From an uncultured Lachnospiraceae bacterium (GTDB lineage: Bacteria; Bacillota; Clostridia; Lachnospirales; Lachnospiraceae), in contig CADCQU010000312.1 of the NCBI GenBank assembly GCA_902803635.1, forward strand, positions 1 through 20,655: a DNA stretch of 20,655 bases, in the 5' to 3' direction. The notes under the pieces are model-generated. The model ran no database searches and was not told the origin of the DNA. It saw only the letters and a list, made by a program, of their open reading frames with translations. The position numbers were made by a program, and so were the translations under genes. Positions 7,767-14,969 of the stretch are shown here, piece by piece; the stretch's first letter is position 1; every line of letters starts with the position of its first letter.

Positions 7767-9047
7767 GTGTTTTTACAATCCTTGAAACTTCGGAATTTTC
7801 GCTGCTTTTCCGAAATGGATATTTCCTTCCGAAACCGGCTTACGGTTGTGGTCGGCGATAATGGAGTGGGGAAATCCACGGTTCTGGAGGCGGCAGCCAT
7901 TGCTGTAGGGACATTCTCAAACGCCCTCGGAGGCTTGACGAGTTATGGGATTCGGGCAAGTGACGCACACATAAAAACATTTGCCATGGGAAGCACCCTG
8001 GACGTGCAACCGCAGTTTCCTGTGGAAATCTCTGCATTTGCGAGGATCGATGGAAGAGAAGTGCGGTGGAAACGAAGCCTCCAATCTGCAAAGGGGCGTG
8101 GGAGTCTTGCTCAGGCTAAGGAGCTCGTTGGAATTGCCGAGGAATACCAGGAACGGATGCGGCGGGGGGATGCGAGCCTGCGGCTCCCGCTCATTGCCTA
8201 CTATGGTACGGGAAGACTTTGGGAACAGTACCGTGAGAAAAGGGGCGAGGTATTTGAAAAAAACAATCGAAGCAACGGTTATATTGACAGTATAGAAGGC
8301 TCGGCAAATAACAAGCGGATGATGAAGTGGTTTCAGAAAATGACCCTGCAGGAGCTTCAGAGGGGGAAGTCAATCCCGGAGTTTTCCGCCGTCAAAGGCG
8401 CCCTGGAGCGCATTTACGCAGCTATCACTGGATACGAAAAGGTCGAGATTCGCTTTAATCTGGATACCAGCGAGATCGATTTGCTCTATGTTGATAACAC
8501 AGGGGAAGCGACCCGCATTTCGATGCCGCAGCTTAGCGACGGATACCGGACCACGCTGAGCCTCATCGCGGATATAGCGTATCGGATGGCTGTTTTGAAT
8601 CCACAGTATTTCGAGCATGTCCTTGACGAGACGGATGGGGTCGTGCTCATCGATGAAATCGACCTGCACCTTCACCCGAAATGGCAGAAAAGAATTCTGA
8701 AAGATTTGCTGGAGCTATTTCCAAAGGTGCAATTCATCGTCAGTACCCACGCTCCGGAAGTCATCAATTCCGTAAAGAGCGAATCCGTTATCATTCTGAA
8801 TAATAAAGAAGCACTTGACGCGGCGGAGGAGACCTTTGGGAAGGATGCAAATGCAATTCTCCGGGAGGTCATGGATGTTTCCACAAGACCGGATGTGATT
8901 CGAATGGCGTTTGAGGAAATCTATCAGACCATCGACGAAGGGAAATGGGAGGAGGCAGAACGCAAAATTGGGCTTTTAGAAGAAGAAATAGGAACCAACG
9001 ATGCCGAACTCAACGCCTGCCGCGTGCGCCTGGCCTCGTCACCGTGA
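7767..9047 (+). CDS. AAA ATPase of the COG3950 type (predicted ATP-binding protein, defence-associated)
   Basis: ABC/RecF-like ATPase of 426 residues. It starts LQSLKLRNFRCF, then Walker A GDNGVGKST (30-38), the family-typical IAYYGTGRLW (143-152), signature-like QLSDGYRTTL (255-264), Walker B VVLIDEIDLHLHP (292-304) and switch STHAPEVI (326-333). COG3950-type ATPases often sit beside HNH nucleases in Septu-like (PtuA/PtuB) or retron-linked defence modules; that is family knowledge, and no nuclease is present here. The GTG at 7767 is chosen because AAAGGAGG (7753-7760) lies 6 bp upstream, while the TTG at 7737 has no RBS. It begins 19 bp after the GGDEF stop, so it may ride on that transcript. 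Base composition is somewhat less GC-rich than in the flanking genes. The stop TGA overlaps a following ATG (TGATG, 9045-9049). Confidence 0.85.
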   Translation: MFLQSLKLRNFRCFSEMDISFRNRLTVVVGDNGVGKSTVLEAAAIAVGTFSNALGGLTSYGIRASDAHIKTFAMGSTLDVQPQFPVEISAFARIDGREVRWKRSLQSAKGRGSLAQAKELVGIAEEYQERMRRGDASLRLPLIAYYGTGRLWEQYREKRGEVFEKNNRSNGYIDSIEGSANNKRMMKWFQKMTLQELQRGKSIPEFSAVKGALERIYAAITGYEKVEIRFNLDTSEIDLLYVDNTGEATRISMPQLSDGYRTTLSLIADIAYRMAVLNPQYFEHVLDETDGVVLIDEIDLHLHPKWQKRILKDLLELFPKVQFIVSTHAPEVINSVKSESVIILNNKEALDAAEETFGKDANAILREVMDVSTRPDVIRMAFEEIYQTIDEGKWEEAERKIGLLEEEIGTNDAELNACRVRLASSP

Positions 9048-9237
9048 TGTGGGCGAATGAAATTTTCGACCCGAAGCATCCGGATACCTTCTTTGAGCCG
9101 GTATGAACGAAAGAGCCCCCTTTAGAAGAAGCGAATTTGCGCTTGTGAACGGATGGCTGATATGTCAACCTACATCGGCTTTAACTCTTTGGGAGGAGCT
9201 TTTAAAGATGTTTGATATTCGAACAAAAAGCAGTTGA
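9047..9237 (+). pseudogene. Short overlapping ORFs after the AAA ATPase, possible remnant of a coupled partner gene
   Basis: An ATG at 9047 overlaps the ATPase stop (TGATG) and opens a 19-residue frame (MWANEIFDPKHPDTFFEPV) ending at 9106. Its stop overlaps an ATG at 9103 (ATGA) that opens a 44-residue frame (begins MNERAPFRRSEF, contains LWEELLKMFDIRTK) ending at 9237. No RBS is visible for the second. The chained overlaps resemble translational coupling to a partner gene that has been truncated or frameshifted. I do not recognise either peptide, and they may be chance ORFs. The 206-bp stretch 9048-9253 otherwise holds only the promoter of the next gene. Confidence 0.3.
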
Positions 9238-9262
9238 AATTTCTAACTTATAGATGTATAAT
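9234..9262 (+). promoter_or_regulatory. Near-consensus promoter of the XRE / ImmA-Fic operon
   Basis: The -35 box TTGAAA (9234-9239) and the perfect -10 box TATAAT (9257-9262) have a 17-bp spacer, so initiation is expected near 9269. The imperfect dyad GTTTGATATTCGAAC lies directly upstream of the -35 box (about 9210-9224) and could be an operator for the XRE protein (weak evidence). The promoter shows that the module is transcribed independently of the ATPase upstream. Confidence 0.75.
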
Positions 9263-9292
9263 GGTGTAGCTGGCAAAGCAAGGAGGAAGACT

Positions 9293-9613
9293 ATGCCAAG
9301 AGTGAATGAAAGGATTAAAGAGCTAAGAACCCAGCTGCATCTATCACAGGATTATGTTGCAAAGTTTCTGGGCTTAAGCAGATCTACCTACACACAAATG
9401 GAGAACGGGAAGCGCAAAGTATTAGCAGATGAAGTGGCGCAGTTAAGCAATTTATTTGGCGTTTCAGCAGACAGCCTGCTGAATGAAACTGCAATGAGCC
9501 AGCCGGCCACAATGTTTGCAAGAAGCTTTGAAAGACTTGACGAAAGAGACCAGGCAGAGATCATGAACCTGATCAGATTTAAGGAGCAGGTCAAAGCACA
9601 GAGGACTGAGTAA
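9293..9613 (+). CDS. XRE-family helix-turn-helix repressor
   Basis: A 106-residue DNA-binding protein with an N-terminal HTH_3 domain (about residues 7-61: RIKELRTQLHLSQDYVAKFL, then SRSTYTQMENGKR) and a short C-terminal helix region (RLDERDQAEIMNLIRFKEQV). Such proteins normally repress their own operon and often act as antitoxin or repressor for the gene behind them. The start at 9293 is preferred because AGGAGG (9281-9286) lies 6 bp upstream; the in-frame ATG at 9254 overlaps the -10 box and cannot be on the mRNA. The stop TAA overlaps the next ATG by one base (TAATG, 9611-9615), implying coupled translation and matched dosage. By analogy with ImmR-ImmA and DdrO-IrrE, it is the likely substrate of the downstream metallopeptidase domain. 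Confidence 0.9.
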   Translation: MPRVNERIKELRTQLHLSQDYVAKFLGLSRSTYTQMENGKRKVLADEVAQLSNLFGVSADSLLNETAMSQPATMFARSFERLDERDQAEIMNLIRFKEQVKAQRTE

Positions 9614-10998
9614 TGCAATTTTGGACAGAGGCAAAGCAGTATAATGATCCAGAGACAATGGCTGCGGCTTATCTGGTGAAATACTATGGGAATCAGAAGA
9701 TAGAATACCCAATAAATCCTTTTAAGATGTTGAAGGATGAGGGTATTCTGTTTTCATTGATGAATTTCAAGAAGCTGGAAGGAGTCTATATACCGGCTTC
9801 TTCATCGGAGGATGTCCCGGTAGTTGGTATTAATGCTAACAGGCCGATAACCCGCCAGCGTTATTCTGCTGCCCATGAGCTCTGTCATCATTTCCGAGAT
9901 GCAGATAAACAGATCTCCTGTCCTATCAATGGTGTCAAGAATGCAGTTGAAAAATTTGCAGAGAATTTCGCCGCGGCTCTTTTAATGCCTATAAATGAGT
10001 TGCGAGCTCAAGTGAATAAAAGGAAGAATAGTAACAGGACAATTTCCATGGATGACGTTCTGGAAATCGCTGACTATTTCGGGGTGAGCTTTCAGGCCTG
10101 CCTGTTTAGAATTGCATACCGTATTCATGCAATTCCCGGCAATACTGAGGCGGACGAGCTGCGTAAGAGAGCCGCAAAGTATGAACCTGAGAAAAAACGT
10201 AAACGCCGGCATATGACATATACCAAGTTGTATGCGGGACTCATTGACTGCTATCAGGAACAACTGGCTTTTAAACCAACAGACTATGCACGCTACGTAT
10301 TCCAGAATGAATATATTTATAACGACAGCAGAATGGAAGGACTTGACATCACTCTGGAACGGGCTTCAGAAATTGTGACGGATCTCAGGCTTAATATGCA
10401 GAACAGTATTTACTGCAGTGTAGATAAAAAAGATGAAGTCTACATGTCGATAGCCGGTCATTATAAAATGTACCAGGAAATATTTGCGGAACCTGTTAAG
10501 GATTCTCTGGACGCGTACTATTTGTTTACATTGAATAAGTTCCTATTCTCTCACTATCCGTATCCGGAATTTGGAGGATCTCTACGGCAGAACAACACCC
10601 TGGTTCTCGGCGCGAAATTTGAAACGGTTGATTATCATGAAATATTCAACGAGCTTGCAAAAGTGGATGGAGAGGTTCGAGAGTTCTTCTCAAGGAAAAG
10701 TGAAATTCCCATGAGTGAATATGTTGAGCATGTGGCTCGTATACATCATAAGATTACGGTTATCCATCCTTTCCCGGAAGGAAATGGAAGAACATCCAGG
10801 GCGTTCATGAATGTCCAGCTTGTTCGTGCTGGGATCACGCCGATTTATATAAAGGTCGAGGATAAGAAGGAATATATTGCTGCCTTATCAAGAGCAGATC
10901 AGTGTGCCGATTATGATGAACTTTATGAGATTGTCTTCAGGCTAATTATACGCTCATCTGTAAATCTGCAAAAAGAGTGCCTGTTCACAGGTATGTAA
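9613..10998 (+). CDS. Fusion of an ImmA/IrrE metallopeptidase with a Fic domain
   Basis: A 461-residue two-domain protein. The N-terminal part (about 15-175) is an ImmA/IrrE (COG2856) zinc peptidase: H88-E89-L90-C91-H92 within SAAHELCHHFRDAD, third ligand probably E117 in ENFAAALLMP. Such enzymes cleave XRE repressors (ImmA on ImmR, IrrE on DdrO). The C-terminal part (about 225-450) is a Fic domain with a complete catalytic motif HPFPEGNGRTSR (385-396), expected to transfer AMP or another nucleotide-derived group to a protein. Upstream, NDSRMEGLDITLE (237-249) resembles the inhibitory helix of class II Fic proteins: the Glu (E242) and Gly are present, but Asp replaces the usual Ser/Thr. A basic linker KKRKRRH (194-200) joins the halves. 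Codon use is AT-richer than in the flanks, suggesting transfer. Substrate and trigger are unknown. Confidence 0.9.
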   Translation: MQFWTEAKQYNDPETMAAAYLVKYYGNQKIEYPINPFKMLKDEGILFSLMNFKKLEGVYIPASSSEDVPVVGINANRPITRQRYSAAHELCHHFRDADKQISCPINGVKNAVEKFAENFAAALLMPINELRAQVNKRKNSNRTISMDDVLEIADYFGVSFQACLFRIAYRIHAIPGNTEADELRKRAAKYEPEKKRKRRHMTYTKLYAGLIDCYQEQLAFKPTDYARYVFQNEYIYNDSRMEGLDITLERASEIVTDLRLNMQNSIYCSVDKKDEVYMSIAGHYKMYQEIFAEPVKDSLDAYYLFTLNKFLFSHYPYPEFGGSLRQNNTLVLGAKFETVDYHEIFNELAKVDGEVREFFSRKSEIPMSEYVEHVARIHHKITVIHPFPEGNGRTSRAFMNVQLVRAGITPIYIKVEDKKEYIAALSRADQCADYDELYEIVFRLIIRSSVNLQKECLFTGM

Positions 10999-11019
10999 AA
11001 TTGTGAAAAACTTTTCCAC

Positions 11020-11184
11020 CTGTACGGTTGAACACACTAAAAGGAATCTTCTTTCATATAAAAATGGTTGTCATTCTGAGCGAAGCGAAGAATCCCGTAA
11101 GTTTTTCGCTACTGTTTAAGGGATTCTTCGTCGCTTCGCTCCTCAGAATGACATAAAACGTTACATTATGGGCTAACCGTACAG
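11020..11184. mobile_element. MITE-like element (family 1 copy B) with 10-bp perfect terminal inverted repeats
   Basis: The ends are CTGTACGGTT (11020-11029) and AACCGTACAG (11175-11184). The core palindrome 11070-11152 opens GTCATTCTGAGCGAAGCG and closes CTCCTCAGAATGAC. It is 165 bp with no ORF. The interior near the right end (GGGCTAACCGTACAG) is shared with copy A at 2895-2909. Confidence 0.75.
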
Positions 11185-11198
11185 TTGGAAAATTCCAA

Positions 11199-11295
11199 CT
11201 GTACGGTTGAACGCATGAAAAAGATTCGCTCTCCAGATGAAAGGTTGTCATTCTGAGCGAGACAGAAAACAAGGATTTTTGAGCCAACCGTACAG
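11199..11295. mobile_element. Shorter MITE-like element (family 1 copy C) in tandem with copy B
   Basis: It has the same perfect terminal repeats, CTGTACGGTT (11199-11208) and AACCGTACAG (11286-11295), but the internal palindrome is degenerate: GTCATTCTGAGCGA at 11247-11260 has lost its partner arm. The 14 bp between copies B and C (11185-11198, TTGGAAAATTCCAA) are themselves nearly palindromic, so 11175-11208 forms a 16-bp stem with a 2-nt loop. Confidence 0.7.
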
Positions 11296-11299
11296 GCAG

Positions 11300-11338
11300 A
11301 AAAAATCGGATACTCCAAAAGAGGGGATCCGATTTTTT
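11300..11338. terminator. Bidirectional intrinsic terminator between the Fic gene and metH
   Basis: Perfect 12-bp arms AAAAAATCGGAT (11300-11311) and ATCCGATTTTTT (11327-11338) around a 15-nt loop. A T-run ends the stem on both strands, so it can end metH transcripts (metH stops at 11345 on the minus strand) and transcripts arriving from the Fic gene. Confidence 0.85.
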
Positions 11339-11344
11339 CAGAGT

Positions 11345-14300
11345 TTATCCAAAAACTTGTTTTGCGATATCGGCACCTTGCTTCGCGTCTTTGGCGTAGA
11401 AGTCGGCGCCGATTTTTTTTGCGTACTCGGGGGTGAGGACCGCGCCGCCGACCATGACCTTGCAGGGAACCTTGGCCTCCCGGAGAAGGCGGATGGTGGC
11501 TTCCATCGAGCCGAGCGTGGTCGTCATGAGCGCGGAAAGGCCGACGAGCGGGACATTTTTCTCCAGGGTGACCTCGACAATCTTTTCCGGTGGCACGTCC
11601 CGTCCGAGGTCGATGACCTCGTAGCCGTAGTTTTCGAGGATGACCTTCACGATATTTTTGCCGATGTCGTGAATGTCTCCCTTCACGGTCGCAAGAAGGA
11701 TACGGCCGCGGGAGACGGCGGAAGATGATCCGTGTTGCCGGGATTCCTTGTCGTTTTGCTCATCGGACGAAAAACATGTAGAAGAACTGTCATTCTGAGC
11801 GAAGCGAAGAATCTCGTCAGGAATGGCTCCATGCTGACGGGATTCTTCGTTACGTTTTATCGGTTCACCCTCATCGTTGGCGGTTCGATTCAGGGATGTC
11901 CGAAGATTTTCCTCCTCAGGAGGACGGAAAACGTTCTGCTTTGATTCAATCGTACCGTTAGAAATTTTTTCTTTGATTGCGTCGAAGCACTCCTTCGCGA
12001 CATCCGCCGCCAGGATGAGCTGGGGCAGAAAGAGCTTGCCCTTCTCAAATTTCTCACCTACCACGTCGAGCGCGGGGATGAGGATGCCCTCGATGATGTC
12101 CATGGAGTCGGTCGTCTCCAGAAGCCGGAGGGTTTCCTCTCGACCGGCCGCCTTCATGCCGGTTTCCATGGCTTTTAAAATCGCCTTTCCGGAGGGAGAG
12201 GCGAGGGTAGTATCAACCTTGCCCGCCTGGGGAGGAGCTGTGACTTCCGGAATGTTTCCCATGTTCGGAGAATTGGTTTCGTCTGGAGTATGAATATCCG
12301 TTATTCCGTAGTTATTGAAGAATACGGATATATCCGAGTTTGGCCGAAGCCCTGCCTTCTGGAACGCTTGCTTTAATAGATAAGCTGTACGGCAGCGCTC
12401 ACAGTTGCAGTCGGCAAGATGGTTGGCCGGGCGGGTGAGGACAGTTGCTAGAATCGTTGTATTGCCGGTCAGAATGCCCTTGTGTTCTGCAGAGGCGTGT
12501 TCGCTTCGAGGAGAAACATTGATTTCACTGCTGTTTCTGGGAGAAGCATTCCCGATGTTTTCGTTTCCAGATGGGAAATTTTTGTTTTCGTTTTCGTGAG
12601 AAAAATTCCCGCGGCTCTCATTTTCCGGGGCGGCCGTCGCGGGTATGGCGGCCCCTGTCTTAAAATTTCCTCCGGTAAGCGTTGCGGAGAGGGCAGTGAT
12701 GGCTCGAAGCGCGTCCTTCAGACGGTCGCGCTCCTCCGTAACCGTACGAAGCTCAGCCTCATTTGCCGGAGCCTTCCGAAGCTCCGCGAGGGCCTCGGCG
12801 TCGGTTTTGTGCTCCTGCGCGTAGGTGATGAATTCGAGCGAGTTTTCGTCCTTCCCACAGAGCGCAAGGAAGGAGCGGTAGGCCCACATCATAGAAGAGA
12901 CGTTGGGGTTCATGATCGGCAGGGTGAGGCCCGCCTGAAGGGCCATCGTAAAGAAGGCCGTGTTCACCGCGCCGCGGGCGGGCAGGCCAAAGGAGATATT
13001 GGACACGCCGAGGCAGGTGTTGAGGCCGAGGTGTTCCCGCACCATGCGGACCGCGGAAAGGGTTTCCATCGCGGCCTTCTGCTCCGAGGAGACCGTAAGG
13101 ACCAGGCAGTCGATGATGACATTTTCCTTCGGGATTCCGTATTTGGCGGCCTCGAAAAGGATTTTTTCTGCTATGGCGAAGCGTTCCTCAGCTATCGGCG
13201 GGATGCCATTTTCATCGAGCGTGAGTCCGACGACGGCGGCCCCGTACTTTGCCACGAGAGGCAAAATTCGGTCGAGGACGGCCTGTTCGCCGTTGACGGA
13301 GTTGACAATCGGCTTTCCGACGTAGGCGCGGAGGCCGGCTTCCAGGACTTCGGGTTTTGTGGAGTCGAGCTGGAGCGGAACATCGGTCACGGACTGGAGG
13401 GCGCGGATGACCTTCACCATCATGTCCTTCTCGTCGATGCCGGGAGCGCCGACGTTGACGTCCAGGATGTCCGCACCGGCCTCGACCTGCTCGATCGCCT
13501 GGCGGAGGATGTAGTCCATGTCGCCCGAGGCGAGGGCTTCGCGGAATCGCTTTTTCCCGGTGGGATTGATGCGCTCGCCGATGATGCGCGGGCGGTCCAC
13601 CGTGACCGTGCGGGTCGCGGAGCAGAGGGTGAGGAGCGGGAGGGTGGCAGGGTTTCTGTCATCCTGAGAAGCGGAGCGACGAAGGATCTCGTCGCATGTG
13701 GACAAAACCTTGGGGGATTCTTCGCTATGCTCAGAATGACAGGCTGGAGGCAGGGATTCTTCGCTTTTCATCATTCCCATCGCCGTAGGCGATATAGTTC
13801 TGGGATGTCGCCATGCGACGCGCTCATATGTATCGATGAGGCTTCGAAGCCCCTTGATATAGGAAGGATCGGTCCCGCAGCAGCCGCCAAGGATGCGCGG
13901 CCCGAAGGGGAGCATTTGCCGGACGGCCTCGACAAATTCGTCGGGCGTGATGTCGTAGGTATTTGTTACGGGGTCGGGGAGGCCGGCATTCGGCTTTACG
14001 ATGATCGGAAGGCGCGTCCATTTGCCTATCTCTTCAACGATGGGCAGAAGCTCGCGCGGGCCGAGGGAACAGTTGACGCCGAGGGCATCGACGCCGAGGC
14101 CTTCGAGGGTCAGGCACATGGCCGGGACGGAGACGCCGGTGAAGGTTCGCCGGTTCTCCTCGAAGGTCATCGTCACGAAAACGGGCAGGTCGCTGTGCTC
14201 TTTTGCGGCAAGAACCGCCGCCTTCGTCTCCTGAAGGTCCGTCATGGTCTCGATAATCACGAGGTCCGCGTACTTGCCGGCTTCCACAATCTCGGAGAAC

Positions 14301-14680
14301 AGGTCGTAGGCTTCCTCGAAGGTGAGCGTCCCGGTCGGGGCCAGGAGCTGCCCGAGCGGGCCGATATCGAGGGCAACGAGAGTGCCCGCGCCTGCTTCCT
14401 CGACCGCCTGCCTCGCAAGCCTTATGGCTGCCTGCACAAGTTCAGAGACGGAATAGGAGGTATTTTCCAGCTTCAGACGGTTCGCGCCGAAGGTATTTGC
14501 ATAAATCACATCGGAGCCGGCCTCGATATAGCCTTTGTGCAGGCGCAGGATCCACTCCGGACGCTCGATATTTAAGGTTTCCGGAATCGTGCCGAGCGGC
14601 ATTCCGAAACGCTGCAGCATCGTGCCCGTGCCGCCGTCCAGTAGAAGCATCCCGGTTTTCAAATGTTCGCGAAGGTTCAT
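11345..14680 (-). CDS. metH: Cobalamin-dependent methionine synthase MetH, without reactivation domain, with repeat-derived linkers
   Basis: Transfers a methyl group from methyltetrahydrofolate through cobalamin to homocysteine. Of 1,111 residues: a homocysteine domain (about 1-295; zinc ligands C204, C267, C268 in VNCSLG and GGCCGTDP), a pterin-binding domain (about 362-630; RIIGERINPTGKKRF, DVNVGAPGIDE), a cobalamin cap (about 828-910; KLFLPQLILAADVAKE) and a cobalamin domain (about 992-1111; DIHDIGKN with lower ligand H1004, VGLSALMTTT). The AdoMet-binding reactivation domain is absent, as in many Clostridia, so a separate reactivase would be needed. Linkers are enlarged: residues 305-347 and 941-990 contain translated palindromic repeats, and 668-825 is Asn/Ser-rich with HLADCNCERC. 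The start at 14680 is chosen for AAGGAGG (14686-14692) 5 bp upstream; the in-frame ATG at 14761 lacks this. No SAM or cobalamin riboswitch was recognised. Confidence 0.95.
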   Translation of the reverse strand: MNLREHLKTGMLLLDGGTGTMLQRFGMPLGTIPETLNIERPEWILRLHKGYIEAGSDVIYANTFGANRLKLENTSYSVSELVQAAIRLARQAVEEAGAGTLVALDIGPLGQLLAPTGTLTFEEAYDLFSEIVEAGKYADLVIIETMTDLQETKAAVLAAKEHSDLPVFVTMTFEENRRTFTGVSVPAMCLTLEGLGVDALGVNCSLGPRELLPIVEEIGKWTRLPIIVKPNAGLPDPVTNTYDITPDEFVEAVRQMLPFGPRILGGCCGTDPSYIKGLRSLIDTYERVAWRHPRTISPTAMGMMKSEESLPPACHSEHSEESPKVLSTCDEILRRSASQDDRNPATLPLLTLCSATRTVTVDRPRIIGERINPTGKKRFREALASGDMDYILRQAIEQVEAGADILDVNVGAPGIDEKDMMVKVIRALQSVTDVPLQLDSTKPEVLEAGLRAYVGKPIVNSVNGEQAVLDRILPLVAKYGAAVVGLTLDENGIPPIAEERFAIAEKILFEAAKYGIPKENVIIDCLVLTVSSEQKAAMETLSAVRMVREHLGLNTCLGVSNISFGLPARGAVNTAFFTMALQAGLTLPIMNPNVSSMMWAYRSFLALCGKDENSLEFITYAQEHKTDAEALAELRKAPANEAELRTVTEERDRLKDALRAITALSATLTGGNFKTGAAIPATAAPENESRGNFSHENENKNFPSGNENIGNASPRNSSEINVSPRSEHASAEHKGILTGNTTILATVLTRPANHLADCNCERCRTAYLLKQAFQKAGLRPNSDISVFFNNYGITDIHTPDETNSPNMGNIPEVTAPPQAGKVDTTLASPSGKAILKAMETGMKAAGREETLRLLETTDSMDIIEGILIPALDVVGEKFEKGKLFLPQLILAADVAKECFDAIKEKISNGTIESKQNVFRPPEEENLRTSLNRTANDEGEPIKRNEESRQHGAIPDEILRFAQNDSSSTCFSSDEQNDKESRQHGSSSAVSRGRILLATVKGDIHDIGKNIVKVILENYGYEVIDLGRDVPPEKIVEVTLEKNVPLVGLSALMTTTLGSMEATIRLLREAKVPCKVMVGGAVLTPEYAKKIGADFYAKDAKQGADIAKQVFG
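11735..11852. repeat. Family 1 palindromic repeats inside metH (linker before the cobalamin domain)
   Basis: A copy opens GTCATTCTGAGCGAAGCG at 11789, with its opposite arm GGGATTCTTCGTTACG near 11839-11853. A more diverged half copy (GGGATTCCTTGTCG) lies near 11740. On the minus strand they are translated in frame as DEILRFAQND and NDKESRQHG, and the peptide ESRQHG occurs twice. The MetH frame is not disrupted. Confidence 0.85.
13658..13768. repeat. Family 1 palindromic repeat inside metH (linker between homocysteine and pterin domains)
   Basis: The core 13658-13740 runs from GTCATCCTGAGAAGCGG to GCTCAGAATGAC. A further half copy CAGGGATTCTTCGCTTTT follows at 13751-13768. Translated on the minus strand it yields CHSEHSEESPKVLSTC and DEILRRSASQDDRN, in frame with metH and located between domains. 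Confidence 0.85.
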
Positions 14681-14706
14681 GATGGCCTCCTTGGAAATTT
14701 TTCGAG

Positions 14707-14922
14707 CTGTGCGGGTGAACGCATAAAAGAGGTTCACTTTTTGAGGTGCACATAGAGACAAAGTGGACGTGGGGACAGGTCACATGTGCGCGTAGGGTTT
14801 AAAACCACTTACGCCCCATCCCCTTCAGATCTTCACTGCTGTTGACAAGATTCTTCGCTTCGCTCAGAATGACAAGTCTTTCATATGGAAGGTGACTTCG
14901 TTTCATGTGTTCAAACGCCCAA
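14707..14922. mobile_element. Degenerate family 1 element (copy D) upstream of metH
   Basis: The left end CTGTGCGGGTGAACGCAT (14707-14724) matches 16 of 18 bases of the left end of copy C. The right end (about 14901-14922, TTTCATGTGTTCAAACGCCC) matches the reversed left end of copies B and C. Half of the core palindrome remains at 14849-14873 (GATTCTTCGCTTCGCTCAG). It fills most of the 289-bp gap between the HD gene and metH, so any local metH promoter lies in or beside it. Confidence 0.6.
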
Positions 14923-14969
14923 TTGGAATTTTTTACCCCTTGGAACGCGGGGACTGACGGCGTTTCTTC

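Noticed and set aside
9254..9292. Upstream ATG for the XRE gene
   Set aside because: It overlaps the -10 box TATAAT and would lie before the transcription start; the ATG at 9293 has a good AGGAGG.
11237..11728. Plus-strand open frame of about 163 codons over the metH 3' end
   Set aside because: It runs through the terminator and antisense to the cobalamin domain, with no RBS and no recognisable domain.
12482..14575. Long plus-strand open frame of about 697 codons opposite metH
   Set aside because: It is antisense to a clearly coding metH with all its family motifs; its peptide shows no recognisable domain, and long antisense frames are common in GC-rich genes.
14681..14969. SAM or cobalamin riboswitch upstream of metH
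   Set aside because: No conserved riboswitch boxes were recognised; the gap is mostly the degenerate family 1 element.
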